In this document: in pieces, positions 16,173-23,284 of the stretch
Layout: every line of letters begins with the position of its first letter
How positions within the stretch are numbered: the first letter of the stretch is position 1
NCBI GenBank assembly: GCA_002361425.1
Contig: DESW01000006.1
Location: 1-41,371, forward strand
DNA length: 41,371 bases
Source of the DNA: Candidatus Saccharibacteria bacterium UBA3304
GTDB taxonomy: Bacteria > Patescibacteriota > Saccharimonadia > Saccharimonadales > Saccharimonadaceae
Reading direction: 5' to 3'
The notes under the pieces: generated by a model
What the model was told of the DNA's origin: nothing
The model's input: the letters and a program-made list of their open reading frames with translations, nothing else
Databases searched by the model: none
Translations under genes and position numbers: made by a program

Positions 16173-17180
16173 CTACTTTTGCAAACGACGGGCGCTGAGC
16201 TTACCGTAGCGTTCTTTGGCGTCTAGCGCGGTTCGGAGTGCCTGTTTTCCCAGATATGAGACGCGGGCGTAGGCACGCATGTTTTTCTTTGATTCTTTGT
16301 CGGATTTGACGATGCTGCGATATTGCTTAATAGTTGCCCAGGCGAGATCATACTCGGTTTTAAACTTGCGAGGCGTGACTATTTCTTCGAAAATATAGAC
16401 TGCTTCGGTGAAGGCGCGGTTGATTGCGGCTTTTTCTAGGTTTGGGAATTGAGCTTTTACGAAATCTACGGCTTCTTCCGCAAAATGTAGGCCGTCCATA
16501 CGCCTTGGCGTGAAGCCGCGACGCATTGTACTATTTTCGCTCTGCATGTAGTAGAGCAGCTTTTCGGTGCTGATAGTCACTTTATTGGCTTTGGCGATAA
16601 TCTTATAGAGTGTGGCGAGATCCTCGTATTTTTTCTCTTTCGGGAATTTTATGCCTGCTATTAATTCTCTTTTGAATAACTTGCCCCATGGCGCAGTAGT
16701 TACTCCGGTCTGATAGAATAGGCGCTTCAAGGCGTCTTCGCCGCTGATGAGTTCAATTTTTGCCTTTTGCTTAGATTCTAAGCTGTGGTCGTTCGAGGTA
16801 TAGACGAGCTTATATTGGCAGGTAGAAATATCGGCGTCGTTTTCGAGCATAGTGTTGAGCATGGATTCGATATAGTATTTTGAAACATAATCGTCGCCAT
16901 CGACATAGGCGATGAGGTCGCCGGTGCTCTTCTCGTAGCCAACGTTGCGTGCGTCGCCCTGTCCGCCGTTTTCCTTATGAAACACTCTGACGCGCTTATC
17001 TCTCTTAGCATAGGCTTTGGCGACTTCGAGCGTGCTGTCGGTTGAGCCGTCGTCGATAACCATGATTTCGAGATTCGGATAAGTCTGATTGACGATAGAA
17101 TCAAGGCAAGCCGGAAGATAAGCCTCGATATTGTAGGCTGGAATAATAATTGATACCAAGGGGTTGGCGCCTTTTGTCAT
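16173..17180 (-). CDS. Glycosyltransferase family 2
   Basis: 335 residues. GT-A domain: VSIIIPAYNIEAYL at the N-terminus, the nucleotide-binding VIDDGSTDSTLEVAK, GQGDARNVG, and the DxD-type metal site IAYVDGDDYV (about 93-102). The C-terminal 130 residues are helical and basic, as in capsule and teichoic-acid glycosyltransferases. Probably adds a sugar to the polymer handled by the LCP and BY-kinase genes next door. Start chosen at ATG 17180 because TATAAT ends 6 bases before it. The ATG at 17186 lies directly against that box. Confidence 0.92.
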   Translation of the reverse strand: MTKGANPLVSIIIPAYNIEAYLPACLDSIVNQTYPNLEIMVIDDGSTDSTLEVAKAYAKRDKRVRVFHKENGGQGDARNVGYEKSTGDLIAYVDGDDYVSKYYIESMLNTMLENDADISTCQYKLVYTSNDHSLESKQKAKIELISGEDALKRLFYQTGVTTAPWGKLFKRELIAGIKFPKEKKYEDLATLYKIIAKANKVTISTEKLLYYMQSENSTMRRGFTPRRMDGLHFAEEAVDFVKAQFPNLEKAAINRAFTEAVYIFEEIVTPRKFKTEYDLAWATIKQYRSIVKSDKESKKNMRAYARVSYLGKQALRTALDAKERYGKLSARRLQK

Positions 17181-17186
17181 AAACAT

Positions 17187-17192
17187 ATTATA
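17187..17192 (-). promoter_or_regulatory. -10 box of leaderless promoter for the glycosyltransferase
   Basis: TATAAT, then ATGTTT, then ATG at 17180. Confidence 0.55.
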
Positions 17193-17198
17193 GCAAAA

Positions 17199-17223
17199 GA
17201 AAAATCCGAACGTGAGTTCGGAT
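17199..17223 (-). terminator. Intrinsic terminator after tRNA-Tyr
   Basis: ATCCGAAC (17204-17211) pairs with GTTCGGAT (17216-17223), loop GTGA, followed by a T run on the minus strand. Located 8 bases past the tRNA end. Confidence 0.85.
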
Positions 17224-17230
17224 CTTTCTA

Positions 17231-17316
17231 TGGTGCTGGGAGTAGGAGTCGAACCTACGAAGGCCGAAGCCGGCAGATTTACAGTCTGATGCGTTTGACC
17301 ACTTCGCTATCCCAGC
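17231..17316 (-). tRNA. tRNA-Tyr (GTA)
   Basis: Cloverleaf on the minus strand: acceptor GCTGGGA/TCCCAGC with an encoded CCA, anticodon loop CTGTAAA (anticodon GTA), a long type II variable arm (GCCGGCTTCGGCC) and a T arm with GGTTCGACTCC. 86 bases. The long variable arm fits bacterial tyrosine tRNA. Confidence 0.96.
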
Positions 17317-17360
17317 GAATACTAGTTTATTTTAGCATAAAACTTTTCAGAGGACAAGGA

Positions 17361-17388
17361 AAAAGCCCGTCACTTTTCAGTGGCGGGC
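17361..17388 (-). terminator. Intrinsic terminator after the gene at 17395-17826
   Basis: Nine-pair stem with one G-T pair (17365-17373 with 17380-17388), then TTTTT on the minus strand. Confidence 0.85.
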
Positions 17389-17394
17389 CGAGGG

Positions 17395-17826
17395 TTAGAG
17401 CTGTAGCGACAGATATTCCATTGCTTTCTGAATTGCGGTTCTTTGTTCCGGTCTGCAGAGATTGTTTTCAAGCAGAATCGAGAACATGTTGATTCTCTCG
17501 ATAATATATGAGTCTTTGTATTCACCTGTTTGCTTAAGGATGAATCTTTCAACGCATGCGCAGCGGTGGTCGGCGTCGGCATCAGCGAGGCCCTTGACCA
17601 TGCCTTCGAACTGGTGTCCGCAGCAAATCATTTCATGAAATGCCGCGAGGAGCTTATACCATTCGGGCGCGTTGATGTCTACGAATACAGACTTTACTTT
17701 AGGGTCGTAACGGACGAGGAATTTCGTTTCGAAGTCCGGTCCATCCTTGAAGTATTTTTTCATATATTCTTCTTCGTACTTGATTTCGAGTATCTTGTCG
17801 TCTACGATTACCTGTTTCGTAATCAT
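17395..17826 (-). CDS. Orphan cysteine-rich protein of unknown function
   Basis: 143 residues, no membrane span. Central stretch FHEMICCGHQFEGM followed by DADADHRCACVERF holds five cysteines, three histidines and acidic residues in 40 positions, which could bind a metal; no family recognised. The start is the ATG at 17826, 8 bases after CAGGAGG and downstream of a TTGACA promoter. Longer readings in this frame pass through the promoter and repeats and are not real. Arginine codons are mostly AGA, unlike flanking genes. It is a single-gene unit with its own promoter and terminator, suggesting acquisition; that is inference. Confidence 0.7.
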   Translation of the reverse strand: MITKQVIVDDKILEIKYEEEYMKKYFKDGPDFETKFLVRYDPKVKSVFVDINAPEWYKLLAAFHEMICCGHQFEGMVKGLADADADHRCACVERFILKQTGEYKDSYIIERINMFSILLENNLCRPEQRTAIQKAMEYLSLQL

Positions 17827-17878
17827 AAGAACACCTCCTGAAAAAGATCGATTTGTATGGATGCAAATTTGTAGTGAT

Positions 17879-17907
17879 ACTGTAGCATAATTTGTGAGAT
17901 ATGTCAA
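17879..17907 (-). promoter_or_regulatory. Promoter for the gene at 17395-17826
   Basis: TTGACA (17902-17907) and TACAGT (17879-17884) on the minus strand with a 17-base spacer. Confidence 0.75.
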
Positions 17908-17932
17908 GAAAGACTGTATGCGCATTGAAGAT

Positions 17933-17994
17933 ATGGAGCGCAAATATCTTCGATATTTGGATAGGAATGGAGCGCAAATATCTTCGATATTTGG
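17933..17994. repeat. Two tandem 28-base repeats, each with an 8-base palindrome
   Basis: The same 28 bases occur at 17933-17960 and 17967-17994 (period 34). Each contains CAAATATC-TTC-GATATTTG, a perfect inverted repeat. They sit 26 bases upstream of the -35 box of the gene at 17395-17826, so paired operator sites are plausible. A duplicated hairpin of a mobile element or an RNA processing signal are alternatives. Confidence 0.8.
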
Positions 17995-18016
17995 CTCTCC
18001 ACTCTCGGAAAAGCAA

Positions 18017-18043
18017 CAAAAAATGCAAGCATTTTTTGCTTGC
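18017..18043 (-). terminator. Intrinsic terminator after tRNA-Thr
   Basis: GCAAGC (18025-18030) pairs with GCTTGC (18038-18043). On the minus strand a T-rich run follows. Confidence 0.75.
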
Positions 18044-18055
18044 GTTTCTCTCGAG

Positions 18056-18131
18056 TGGAGCCGCAAATCGGACTTGAACCGATGACCTGCCGCTTACAAG
18101 GCGGCTGCTCTACCAACTGAGCTATTGCGGC
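18056..18131 (-). tRNA. tRNA-Thr (TGT)
   Basis: Minus-strand cloverleaf: acceptor GCCGCAA/TTGCGGC with discriminator T and encoded CCA, D arm AGCTCAGTTGGTAGAGC, anticodon stem around CTTGTAA (anticodon TGT), T arm with GGTTCAAGTCC. 76 bases. Confidence 0.95.
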
Positions 18132-18164
18132 ATAAAAATAACGTTGCGTGCGTCTTATTAAATT

Positions 18165-18995
18165 CTATATGATTTTACGCTTTTTGGAAAGCTCTTTGTT
18201 CTCGCCGCCCTGTACGTTTATAGGGTGTTTCGGAGCGTTTTGTGACGTAATAATGCGGCGTATTGGCTTAGCGGCAGCGGATGCAGCTCTTGCTTGTGTC
18301 TTGGCGGTTTTTGCTTCGGCTTTCTGAGCTTTGCGAACAGCGCGCTTAACGGTCTTGGAATTCTTTGCTTCAGCTTCGGCCTTTTCGAGCTGGAGTTGCT
18401 CGATGCGCTGGCGAGTATGCTCAGCGTTTTCTTGATCATCGGCATTCTCGTAGATTTCTAGGAGATGGCGCAAAACAACGGTACTAGGATTAAGACTGTA
18501 AGCGGTCTCAAGGGCGTCAATGGCTTTGCTCCGCTCGCCGAGCTTTTCTAGAGCTTTTGCGTAGGCAATATAGCGGCCTGGCTGGTCGCCCTCAATATCG
18601 ATAGCTTGCGAGAATGCCATGGCGGCTTTCTCATATTTGCCAGTTTCTAGGTAAATAAGACCGACGTTATGTAGGCTAGATGCGTTATTGTCGAGACTCT
18701 GAGCGATTTCGAAGCACTCTACGGCTTCCTTGAAATGTTTTTCCTTCGCATAAAGAATACCGAGGCGGTTATAGGCGGCAGCGTTCTTCTCATCAAATTT
18801 AAGAATAGTAAGAAGCGCCTTCTCTGCCTTCATCGGCTTGCGCTCTTTCATTGCAGTCTGAGCGAGGCCCCATAGTTTCTTGATCTGAGGGGTTTTGCGA
18901 GTATCGCTTAATTCTTCTTCGTCGCGTTCACTCCAGTTTGGTACAAAAAAGACAGTAATCATGGTAACAACAAGAATTAGCACTACTGCTAGCAT
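18165..18995 (-). CDS. Membrane-anchored TPR-repeat protein
   Basis: 276 residues. An N-terminal membrane span (residues 1-17) exposes, on one side, three to four tetratricopeptide repeats (about 40-185; for example AAAYNRLGILYAKEKHFKEA and SLHNVGLIYLETGKYEKAAM). The C-terminal 80 residues are Ala/Lys-rich, helical and basic. TPRs bind protein partners; with a single anchor this could be an assembly factor in the envelope. Partner unknown. ATG at 18995 is 6 bases after TATAAT. It starts 7 bases after the delta-prime-like gene ends. Confidence 0.85.
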   Translation of the reverse strand: MLAVVLILVVTMITVFFVPNWSERDEEELSDTRKTPQIKKLWGLAQTAMKERKPMKAEKALLTILKFDEKNAAAYNRLGILYAKEKHFKEAVECFEIAQSLDNNASSLHNVGLIYLETGKYEKAAMAFSQAIDIEGDQPGRYIAYAKALEKLGERSKAIDALETAYSLNPSTVVLRHLLEIYENADDQENAEHTRQRIEQLQLEKAEAEAKNSKTVKRAVRKAQKAEAKTAKTQARAASAAAKPIRRIITSQNAPKHPINVQGGENKELSKKRKII

Positions 18996-19001
18996 AAAAT
19001 A

Positions 19002-19007
19002 ATTATA
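19002..19007 (-). promoter_or_regulatory. -10 box of leaderless promoter for the TPR gene
   Basis: TATAAT, 6 bases, then ATG at 18995. Overlaps the end of the upstream gene. Confidence 0.55.
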
Positions 19008-19692
19008 GCATATTCGCTATCAGTTGTAACTTGACGTGACCGTTTTGGTCGATTGCCTGCTCTGCTGCGATAAGTTGCTCGATTTTTTTTAGGAAGCCTG
19101 GATTGCCGCGTAACAGATAAGATTTGTACATAATATCGATGCCGCAAGAGATAACGTTGAGTGCGGCTTGACGGGTATCATTCTTGTCTAGCTTGAGGAT
19201 TTTCTCGACGATGGCTGGGAGGTTTTTGGCGTCGGCAGAGACATATTCTTTTGCTAGTTTAAATACTTCAATGTCAGCCTCCGGTGCAGCGCTGACCTTC
19301 TCGCTTTTTGGTAAGTAATAACAATTAGCGCGTGAGCGGATAGTTGGCAAAATACTATCTAAACTATGCGTGAGGAAGACGAAATGAATATTCTCGCCTG
19401 GTTCCTCGAGGCTTTTGAGCGCAAGGTTAGCGGCTTCGAGATTGAGTTTATCGGCATTTTCGACGACGACAATTAAGGAATCTGACTGCTTGTTGTGGCA
19501 GATTTTGAGCATTTCTTCGATTTGTGGCTTTTTGATTTCGCGGCTCATCTTGCCGTCTTTGTTTTGCTGGAAGGCAACGTGATAGGAATTCTTGAAAAAG
19601 CTATCAAATGGATATTTCTCTGGCAGTTCAAAGATAGAAAAGTTGTTTTTGGGCGCGATTTTTTCGATGTCGTTAGCGTTATTTAACTGCAT
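19003..19692 (-). CDS. holB: DNA polymerase III delta-prime-like subunit (HolB), P-loop missing
   Basis: 229 residues. The region VVVENADKLNLEAANLALKS followed by LEEPGENIHFVFLTHSLDSI and LPTIRSRANCYYLP is the typical clamp-loader AAA+ core (Walker B-like, sensor 1, SRC-like SRA). The usual first 50-60 residues with Walker A are absent: the protein starts just before the second strand, so it cannot bind ATP. Delta-prime is a non-hydrolysing member of the clamp loader in E. coli, so loss of the P-loop is tolerable. Its start overlaps the rluA-like gene by 14 bases. Confidence 0.78.
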   Translation of the reverse strand: MQLNNANDIEKIAPKNNFSIFELPEKYPFDSFFKNSYHVAFQQNKDGKMSREIKKPQIEEMLKICHNKQSDSLIVVVENADKLNLEAANLALKSLEEPGENIHFVFLTHSLDSILPTIRSRANCYYLPKSEKVSAAPEADIEVFKLAKEYVSADAKNLPAIVEKILKLDKNDTRQAALNVISCGIDIMYKSYLLRGNPGFLKKIEQLIAAEQAIDQNGHVKLQLIANML

Positions 19693-20557
19693 CGCGGAAA
19701 CTCTCTGGCAAGAGTGCCGTAAAAGTCATGCGCTGACCTTCTGGAATAGTGATTTCGAGAGAGTAAGCATGTAAAAACATGCGGTCAGCCTTTGGCGACT
19801 TTGGATTATAAACTGGATCGCCAAGAATTGGCGTGCCGATGTGGGCCATATGGATGCGGAGTTGATGAGTGCGGCCAGTGCGCGGCTTGAGCTCTACTAG
19901 GCTGAAGCGGTCATTGCTGGCAATAACCTTATATTCGGTAATAGCTTCGCGGCCGTCTTTGTCAGCGATGAAGGTCGTAGGCTTTTTGAGATTGCGTGCG
20001 AGCGGCACGCTAATTAAAGCGTGTGGCTGCTTTGGATGGCCGCAGACGAGCGCGTAATAACATTTATGAGTCTTGCGCTCTGCGAACTGTTTCTGGAGCT
20101 TAGACTTGGTCTCGGCGTTCTTCGCGACGATAATTACGCCCGAGGTGTCACGGTCGAGACGGTGAACAATCTCGCCGAAGTCTTCGATGGCTGTTTCGTT
20201 GAGATAGGCGCCCTTCTTGATAGAAAGCATACCGGCTGGTTTATTGAATACGACAACATTATCATCTTCATAGATGACTGGTGGGCGTTCTTTGTTGCTA
20301 TTGTCTGGGACGGCAATATCGCAATGCTCTTCTTCGTCTGCCGAGAGGAGACAATTGGCCTTGAGGACGGTTTCGCCATTGATGCTAGCCAAACCTTCCT
20401 TGATGAATTTCTGGATAGTGCCACGAGTGTATTGTGGGTACTTTTCGAGCAAAACCATGTCAAAGCGACGCTTTTCCTCTTCGATAGGAGCGTCATTCTT
20501 AACAATGTCGCCATTAATCATGCGCGACAGCTCTGGTTTGCTGAATTTTTTAGCCAT
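19679..20557 (-). CDS. RluA-family pseudouridine synthase
   Basis: 292 residues. N-terminal S4 RNA-binding domain (about 30-85; LEKYPQYTRGTIQKFIKEG), then the catalytic domain with EIVHRLDRDTSGVIIVAKN (catalytic Asp about 136), LVELKPRTGRTHQLRIHM and the end FLHAYSLEITIP. Isomerises uridines in 23S rRNA or tRNA; the exact target (RluC/RluD type) cannot be told. Overlaps the holB-like gene by 14 bases and follows the membrane gene by 7 bases. Confidence 0.93.
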   Translation of the reverse strand: MAKKFSKPELSRMINGDIVKNDAPIEEEKRRFDMVLLEKYPQYTRGTIQKFIKEGLASINGETVLKANCLLSADEEEHCDIAVPDNSNKERPPVIYEDDNVVVFNKPAGMLSIKKGAYLNETAIEDFGEIVHRLDRDTSGVIIVAKNAETKSKLQKQFAERKTHKCYYALVCGHPKQPHALISVPLARNLKKPTTFIADKDGREAITEYKVIASNDRFSLVELKPRTGRTHQLRIHMAHIGTPILGDPVYNPKSPKADRMFLHAYSLEITIPEGQRMTFTALLPESFRDAVK

Positions 20558-20564
20558 ATATCTG

Positions 20565-21329
20565 TTATTTTAATATCTTTTTGCTCTTTTTGCGAGCATG
20601 AGCTTTTTGCTTTGGCTGATATTTGCTAGCTTTATAGAACTTCTGAAGCTCGCTGTAGGCCTTATCGTAATGGGTTTGGAAGTTCGGGAAGGCGCGCAAG
20701 ATACGGCGTTGCTGCCAGGTTAGAATGCGTTTGCGGCCGTTGTTGATCGTTTCGACGTAGCGACGACCGTTACGTTCGAAGAACTGTAAAACGCGGCCTT
20801 TTTTGAGGTTGGCCTGGTATTTGCGTAGGAAGTTATTGAAGCGCGTAATGCTATGGTTGGTTGATAGAACGTCGAGTGTGAATAGGATTGCGAGGACTAG
20901 TGCCCAGGTATTCATGTTAGGAATGCTGCGGACGAAATCTAGGATATGCGGGTGTAGATAGCGAATGCCGACTGAGGCGCCACCGAAGGCGATGAAGCCA
21001 TAAAGACAGATGCGACCGTTGAGATTGAGTGGCCAGTCGCTATAGTCCCACCAGCGCGCTTTGAATAGCTTTTCCATGGTATAGGAAGTGATATATTCAA
21101 GCACGCAGGCGATTGCGCCACCGATAAAGAATAGAGCGATTGGGTTGTCGACGAATTGTCCGGTGTATAGAAAGGCAAGGCCGCCGACGCCGTAGATTGG
21201 GCAGTACGGGCCGTTGAGAAAGCCGCGGTTGACGAAGCGATGTTCTTTGACGAGGCTCATGCCGTCTTCCCAGAGCCAACCAAAGAAGCTATAGATTAAG
21301 AAACAAAGGAAAATTTCTTGTAAGGTCAT
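20565..21329 (-). CDS. CmpB-like integral membrane protein (PF06541 type)
   Basis: 254 residues. The N-terminal part shows the family pattern FFGWLWEDGMSLVKEHRFVN, RGFLNGPYCPIYGVGG and, later, ARWWDYSDWPLNLNGRICL. About five membrane spans are followed by a basic cytoplasmic tail of 90 residues (ends ARKKSKKILK). Members are called putative ABC-transporter type IV or CmpB; the function is not established. ATG overlaps the stop of the HD-domain gene by 4 bases. Confidence 0.82.
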   Translation of the reverse strand: MTLQEIFLCFLIYSFFGWLWEDGMSLVKEHRFVNRGFLNGPYCPIYGVGGLAFLYTGQFVDNPIALFFIGGAIACVLEYITSYTMEKLFKARWWDYSDWPLNLNGRICLYGFIAFGGASVGIRYLHPHILDFVRSIPNMNTWALVLAILFTLDVLSTNHSITRFNNFLRKYQANLKKGRVLQFFERNGRRYVETINNGRKRILTWQQRRILRAFPNFQTHYDKAYSELQKFYKASKYQPKQKAHARKKSKKILK

Positions 21330-21820
21330 TTCTTTAATTCCTTGATTACGTCGTCATAAAAAGGCTTCGAGAAGGTCTCTTTGATGGCGCAGGCTTTATC
21401 TGCGATGCAGAGTAAGACGGCTTCGCGATAGCGTGGTGGACGAATGTTAAGTGGAAACATATGACGCTGGATCATATTAGCTTCAATTGGACTAATCGAG
21501 AAGTCGTCTGCGGCGTTTTCGAGCGCTTTTGAAGCGTGACGATAGCCGTGGAGATGCCCGTGATCCTTATCGTGCCAGTCGTAATTGAAATAATCGTGCA
21601 AAAGCGAGCCGCGGACTAGTGCGGAATAGTCGTGCTTGAGATGTGTGAGCTTCGCTAGGCGAACGCAAACGCAAGCGACGCTAATAGAGTGCTCCATAAC
21701 ACTAACGTCGCCATGCTGCATATTTTTGTCACTGACGTGGTATTTTGGCGAATCCAAAATGTCGGCCCCGTAAAAGTCTATCGTATTGCGTATGATACGT
21801 TTGCGTTTTGCTTTGCTCAT
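21326..21820 (-). CDS. HD-domain phosphohydrolase
   Basis: 164 residues. HD-type metal ligands: MEHSISVACVCVRLA (His), SLLHDYFNYDW (His-Asp) and downstream HGHLHGYRHA and RHMFPLN; the layout is typical of small HD hydrolases that act on nucleotides. Substrate unknown. The start was set at ATG 21820, 1 base after the trpS stop. The ATG at 21895 lies deep inside trpS and would add 25 residues not typical of the family. Confidence 0.82.
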   Translation of the reverse strand: MSKAKRKRIIRNTIDFYGADILDSPKYHVSDKNMQHGDVSVMEHSISVACVCVRLAKLTHLKHDYSALVRGSLLHDYFNYDWHDKDHGHLHGYRHASKALENAADDFSISPIEANMIQRHMFPLNIRPPRYREAVLLCIADKACAIKETFSKPFYDDVIKELKK

Positions 21821-21821
21821 T

Positions 21822-22847
21822 TTACTTGCGTAGACCAACTGCCTTTTGAACGCGTGCAAGCTTGGCGTTTGCGACGTCGTTGGCATATTGCTCACCCTTT
21901 GCGAGTACTTGCTCGACTTGTTCGTCGGTAATCTGTGCGACTTTTTCCTGGAAATCAGAGAGGAAGTTCTTGACCGTCTCGGCTACCTTACGTTTAAGGT
22001 CGCCGTAGCTAGTCTGACCAGACCAGTCGGCGATTACGTCCTGAATATCGCGGTCGGTAAGGAGCGCTTCGATGGTAAGAAGGTTGCTGATGCCTGGCTG
22101 ATTAATCATATCAAAGCGGATAACACCTTCACTGTCGGTGGTAGCGGACATGATTTTCTTGTATGCCTGTTGCGGATTGTCGTTGAGGCTAATCTTGGAC
22201 TTTTCATTGGTGCTAGATTTGCTCATCTTCTTAGCTGGGTCGACGAGACTACGAATACGTAGGCCCTTTTCGAGATGCATGAACTTGACCTGCTCTTTTT
22301 CTGGAGCCGGGATTATGAAAAGGTCTTCATTGAACTTATTATTCATGCGTGTTGCAATATCGCGCGTAAGCTCGAGATGTTGGAACTGGTCTTCGCCGAG
22401 TGGAATATAGTTCGCATCGTAAAGAAGAATGTCAGCAGCCATCAAGATTGGGTAGTTAAAGAGGCCAACGGAAATTGCGTCTGCATGCTCTTCGGACTTC
22501 TCTTTGAACTGAGTCATGCGGCTAGCTTCGCCGAAGTAAGTGAAGCAATCGAGAATCCATGCGAGCTCACTGTGAGCAGGCACGTGACTTTGGCGATAGA
22601 TATGGACGTTTGGATTGTTGACGTCGAGGCCGGCTGCGATGTAGTATTTGATGCCCTTGATTACCTGAGCATAGAGTTTGTCGTGGTCGATTGGAGTCGT
22701 GAAGCTATGAAGATCTGGCACGAACATATTGATATTGCTGTCTGCGGCATGCTCGTTAGCGAGATTAACCATAGATTTATAGGCACCAAGAAAATTGCCA
22801 ATTGTTGGCTCTTCGTTCGCTCTGACCCCTGTTAGAATAGTTTGCAT
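21822..22847 (-). CDS. trpS: Tryptophan-tRNA ligase
   Basis: Class I synthetase that charges tRNA-Trp, 341 residues as expected. HIGH-type motif in EEPTIGNFLGAY (about 12-23), substrate loop YPILMAADILLYDANYIPLGEDQ, and KMSKS signature KKMSKSSTNE (about 208-217). First gene of a compact operon trpS, HD, CmpB-like, rluA-like, holB-like and then TPR, with overlaps or gaps under 10 bases. The leader of about 14 bases has AAGGA. Confidence 0.97.
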   Translation of the reverse strand: MQTILTGVRANEEPTIGNFLGAYKSMVNLANEHAADSNINMFVPDLHSFTTPIDHDKLYAQVIKGIKYYIAAGLDVNNPNVHIYRQSHVPAHSELAWILDCFTYFGEASRMTQFKEKSEEHADAISVGLFNYPILMAADILLYDANYIPLGEDQFQHLELTRDIATRMNNKFNEDLFIIPAPEKEQVKFMHLEKGLRIRSLVDPAKKMSKSSTNEKSKISLNDNPQQAYKKIMSATTDSEGVIRFDMINQPGISNLLTIEALLTDRDIQDVIADWSGQTSYGDLKRKVAETVKNFLSDFQEKVAQITDEQVEQVLAKGEQYANDVANAKLARVQKAVGLRK

Positions 22848-22867
22848 AAGTAGATTATTATCCTTCT

Positions 22868-22896
22868 ATTATATCACATTTTATAGAAAATATCAA
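22868..22896 (-). promoter_or_regulatory. trpS operon promoter
   Basis: TTGATA (22891-22896) and TATAAT (22868-22873) on the minus strand, spacer 17. Confidence 0.8.
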
Positions 22897-22899
22897 GAG

Positions 22900-22960
22900 T
22901 AAGCGGCTTCCGCGGCCGCGGTTCGAAGCATCAGGCCCAAGGCCAGTATGGTATAAAAGC
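22900..22960. other. GC-rich non-coding patch between trpS and tRNA-Ala
   Basis: An AT-rich intergenic region is interrupted by about 45 bases of much higher GC content, including the palindrome CCGCGGCCGCGG. No gene, tRNA or terminator could be made from it. A TGGTATAAA box follows on the plus strand without a gene downstream. Confidence 0.4.
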
Positions 22961-22997
22961 GGATATGTTTGTCATACACTAATTTTAGCATAAAAAA

Positions 22998-23073
22998 TGG
23001 TGGAGCACAGGAGATTCGAACTCCTCACCTCTTCCATGCCATGGAAGCGCTCTACCAAATGAGCTAGTGCCCC
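22998..23073 (-). tRNA. tRNA-Ala (GGC)
   Basis: Minus-strand cloverleaf of 76 bases: acceptor GGGGCAC/GTGCTCC with discriminator A and encoded CCA, D arm AGCTCATTTGGTAGAGC, anticodon stem CTTCC/GGAAG around ATGGCAT (anticodon GGC), T arm GGTTCGAATCC-like. Confidence 0.95.
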
Positions 23074-23169
23074 AACTGCGATTGATTATAACATAGATTT
23101 TACCCCTTATTCAAAAATAAGCGTTTTCTTAAAGCTTGTGCTATACTAAGCATAAGTAGTGGAGGTAAT

Positions 23170-23280
23170 ATGAAAGCACTATTTTGGATAGTGGTGGGAG
23201 TATTATTTATAGACTATATGCTTATCCGCGGGGGCGCTCGTCTACGCGATGAGTCAAATATTAACGATAAAGAGGAGTAA
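23170..23280 (+). CDS. 36-residue single-span membrane peptide
   Basis: ATG at 23170 follows GGAGG by 4 bases; the reading is open for 36 codons to TAA. Residues 3-19 (ALFWIVVGVLFIDYMLI) form one membrane span, followed by a charged tail with RLRDE and DKEE. The stop codon merges with the Shine-Dalgarno (GAGGAG) of the next gene 4 bases downstream, so both are co-translated. A TGCTATACT extended -10 box lies upstream. Function unknown, possibly a partner of the following surface protein. Confidence 0.65.
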   Translation: MKALFWIVVGVLFIDYMLIRGGARLRDESNINDKEE

Positions 23281-23284
23281 ACAC

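Noticed and set aside
17933..17994. CRISPR array
   Set aside because: Only two repeats with a 6-base gap and no cas genes; spacers would need to be about 25-40 bases.
17827..18066. N-terminal extension of the gene at 17395-17826 by 80 residues
   Set aside because: The extension runs through the promoter, the tandem repeats and non-coding sequence, while a strong ribosome site marks ATG 17826.
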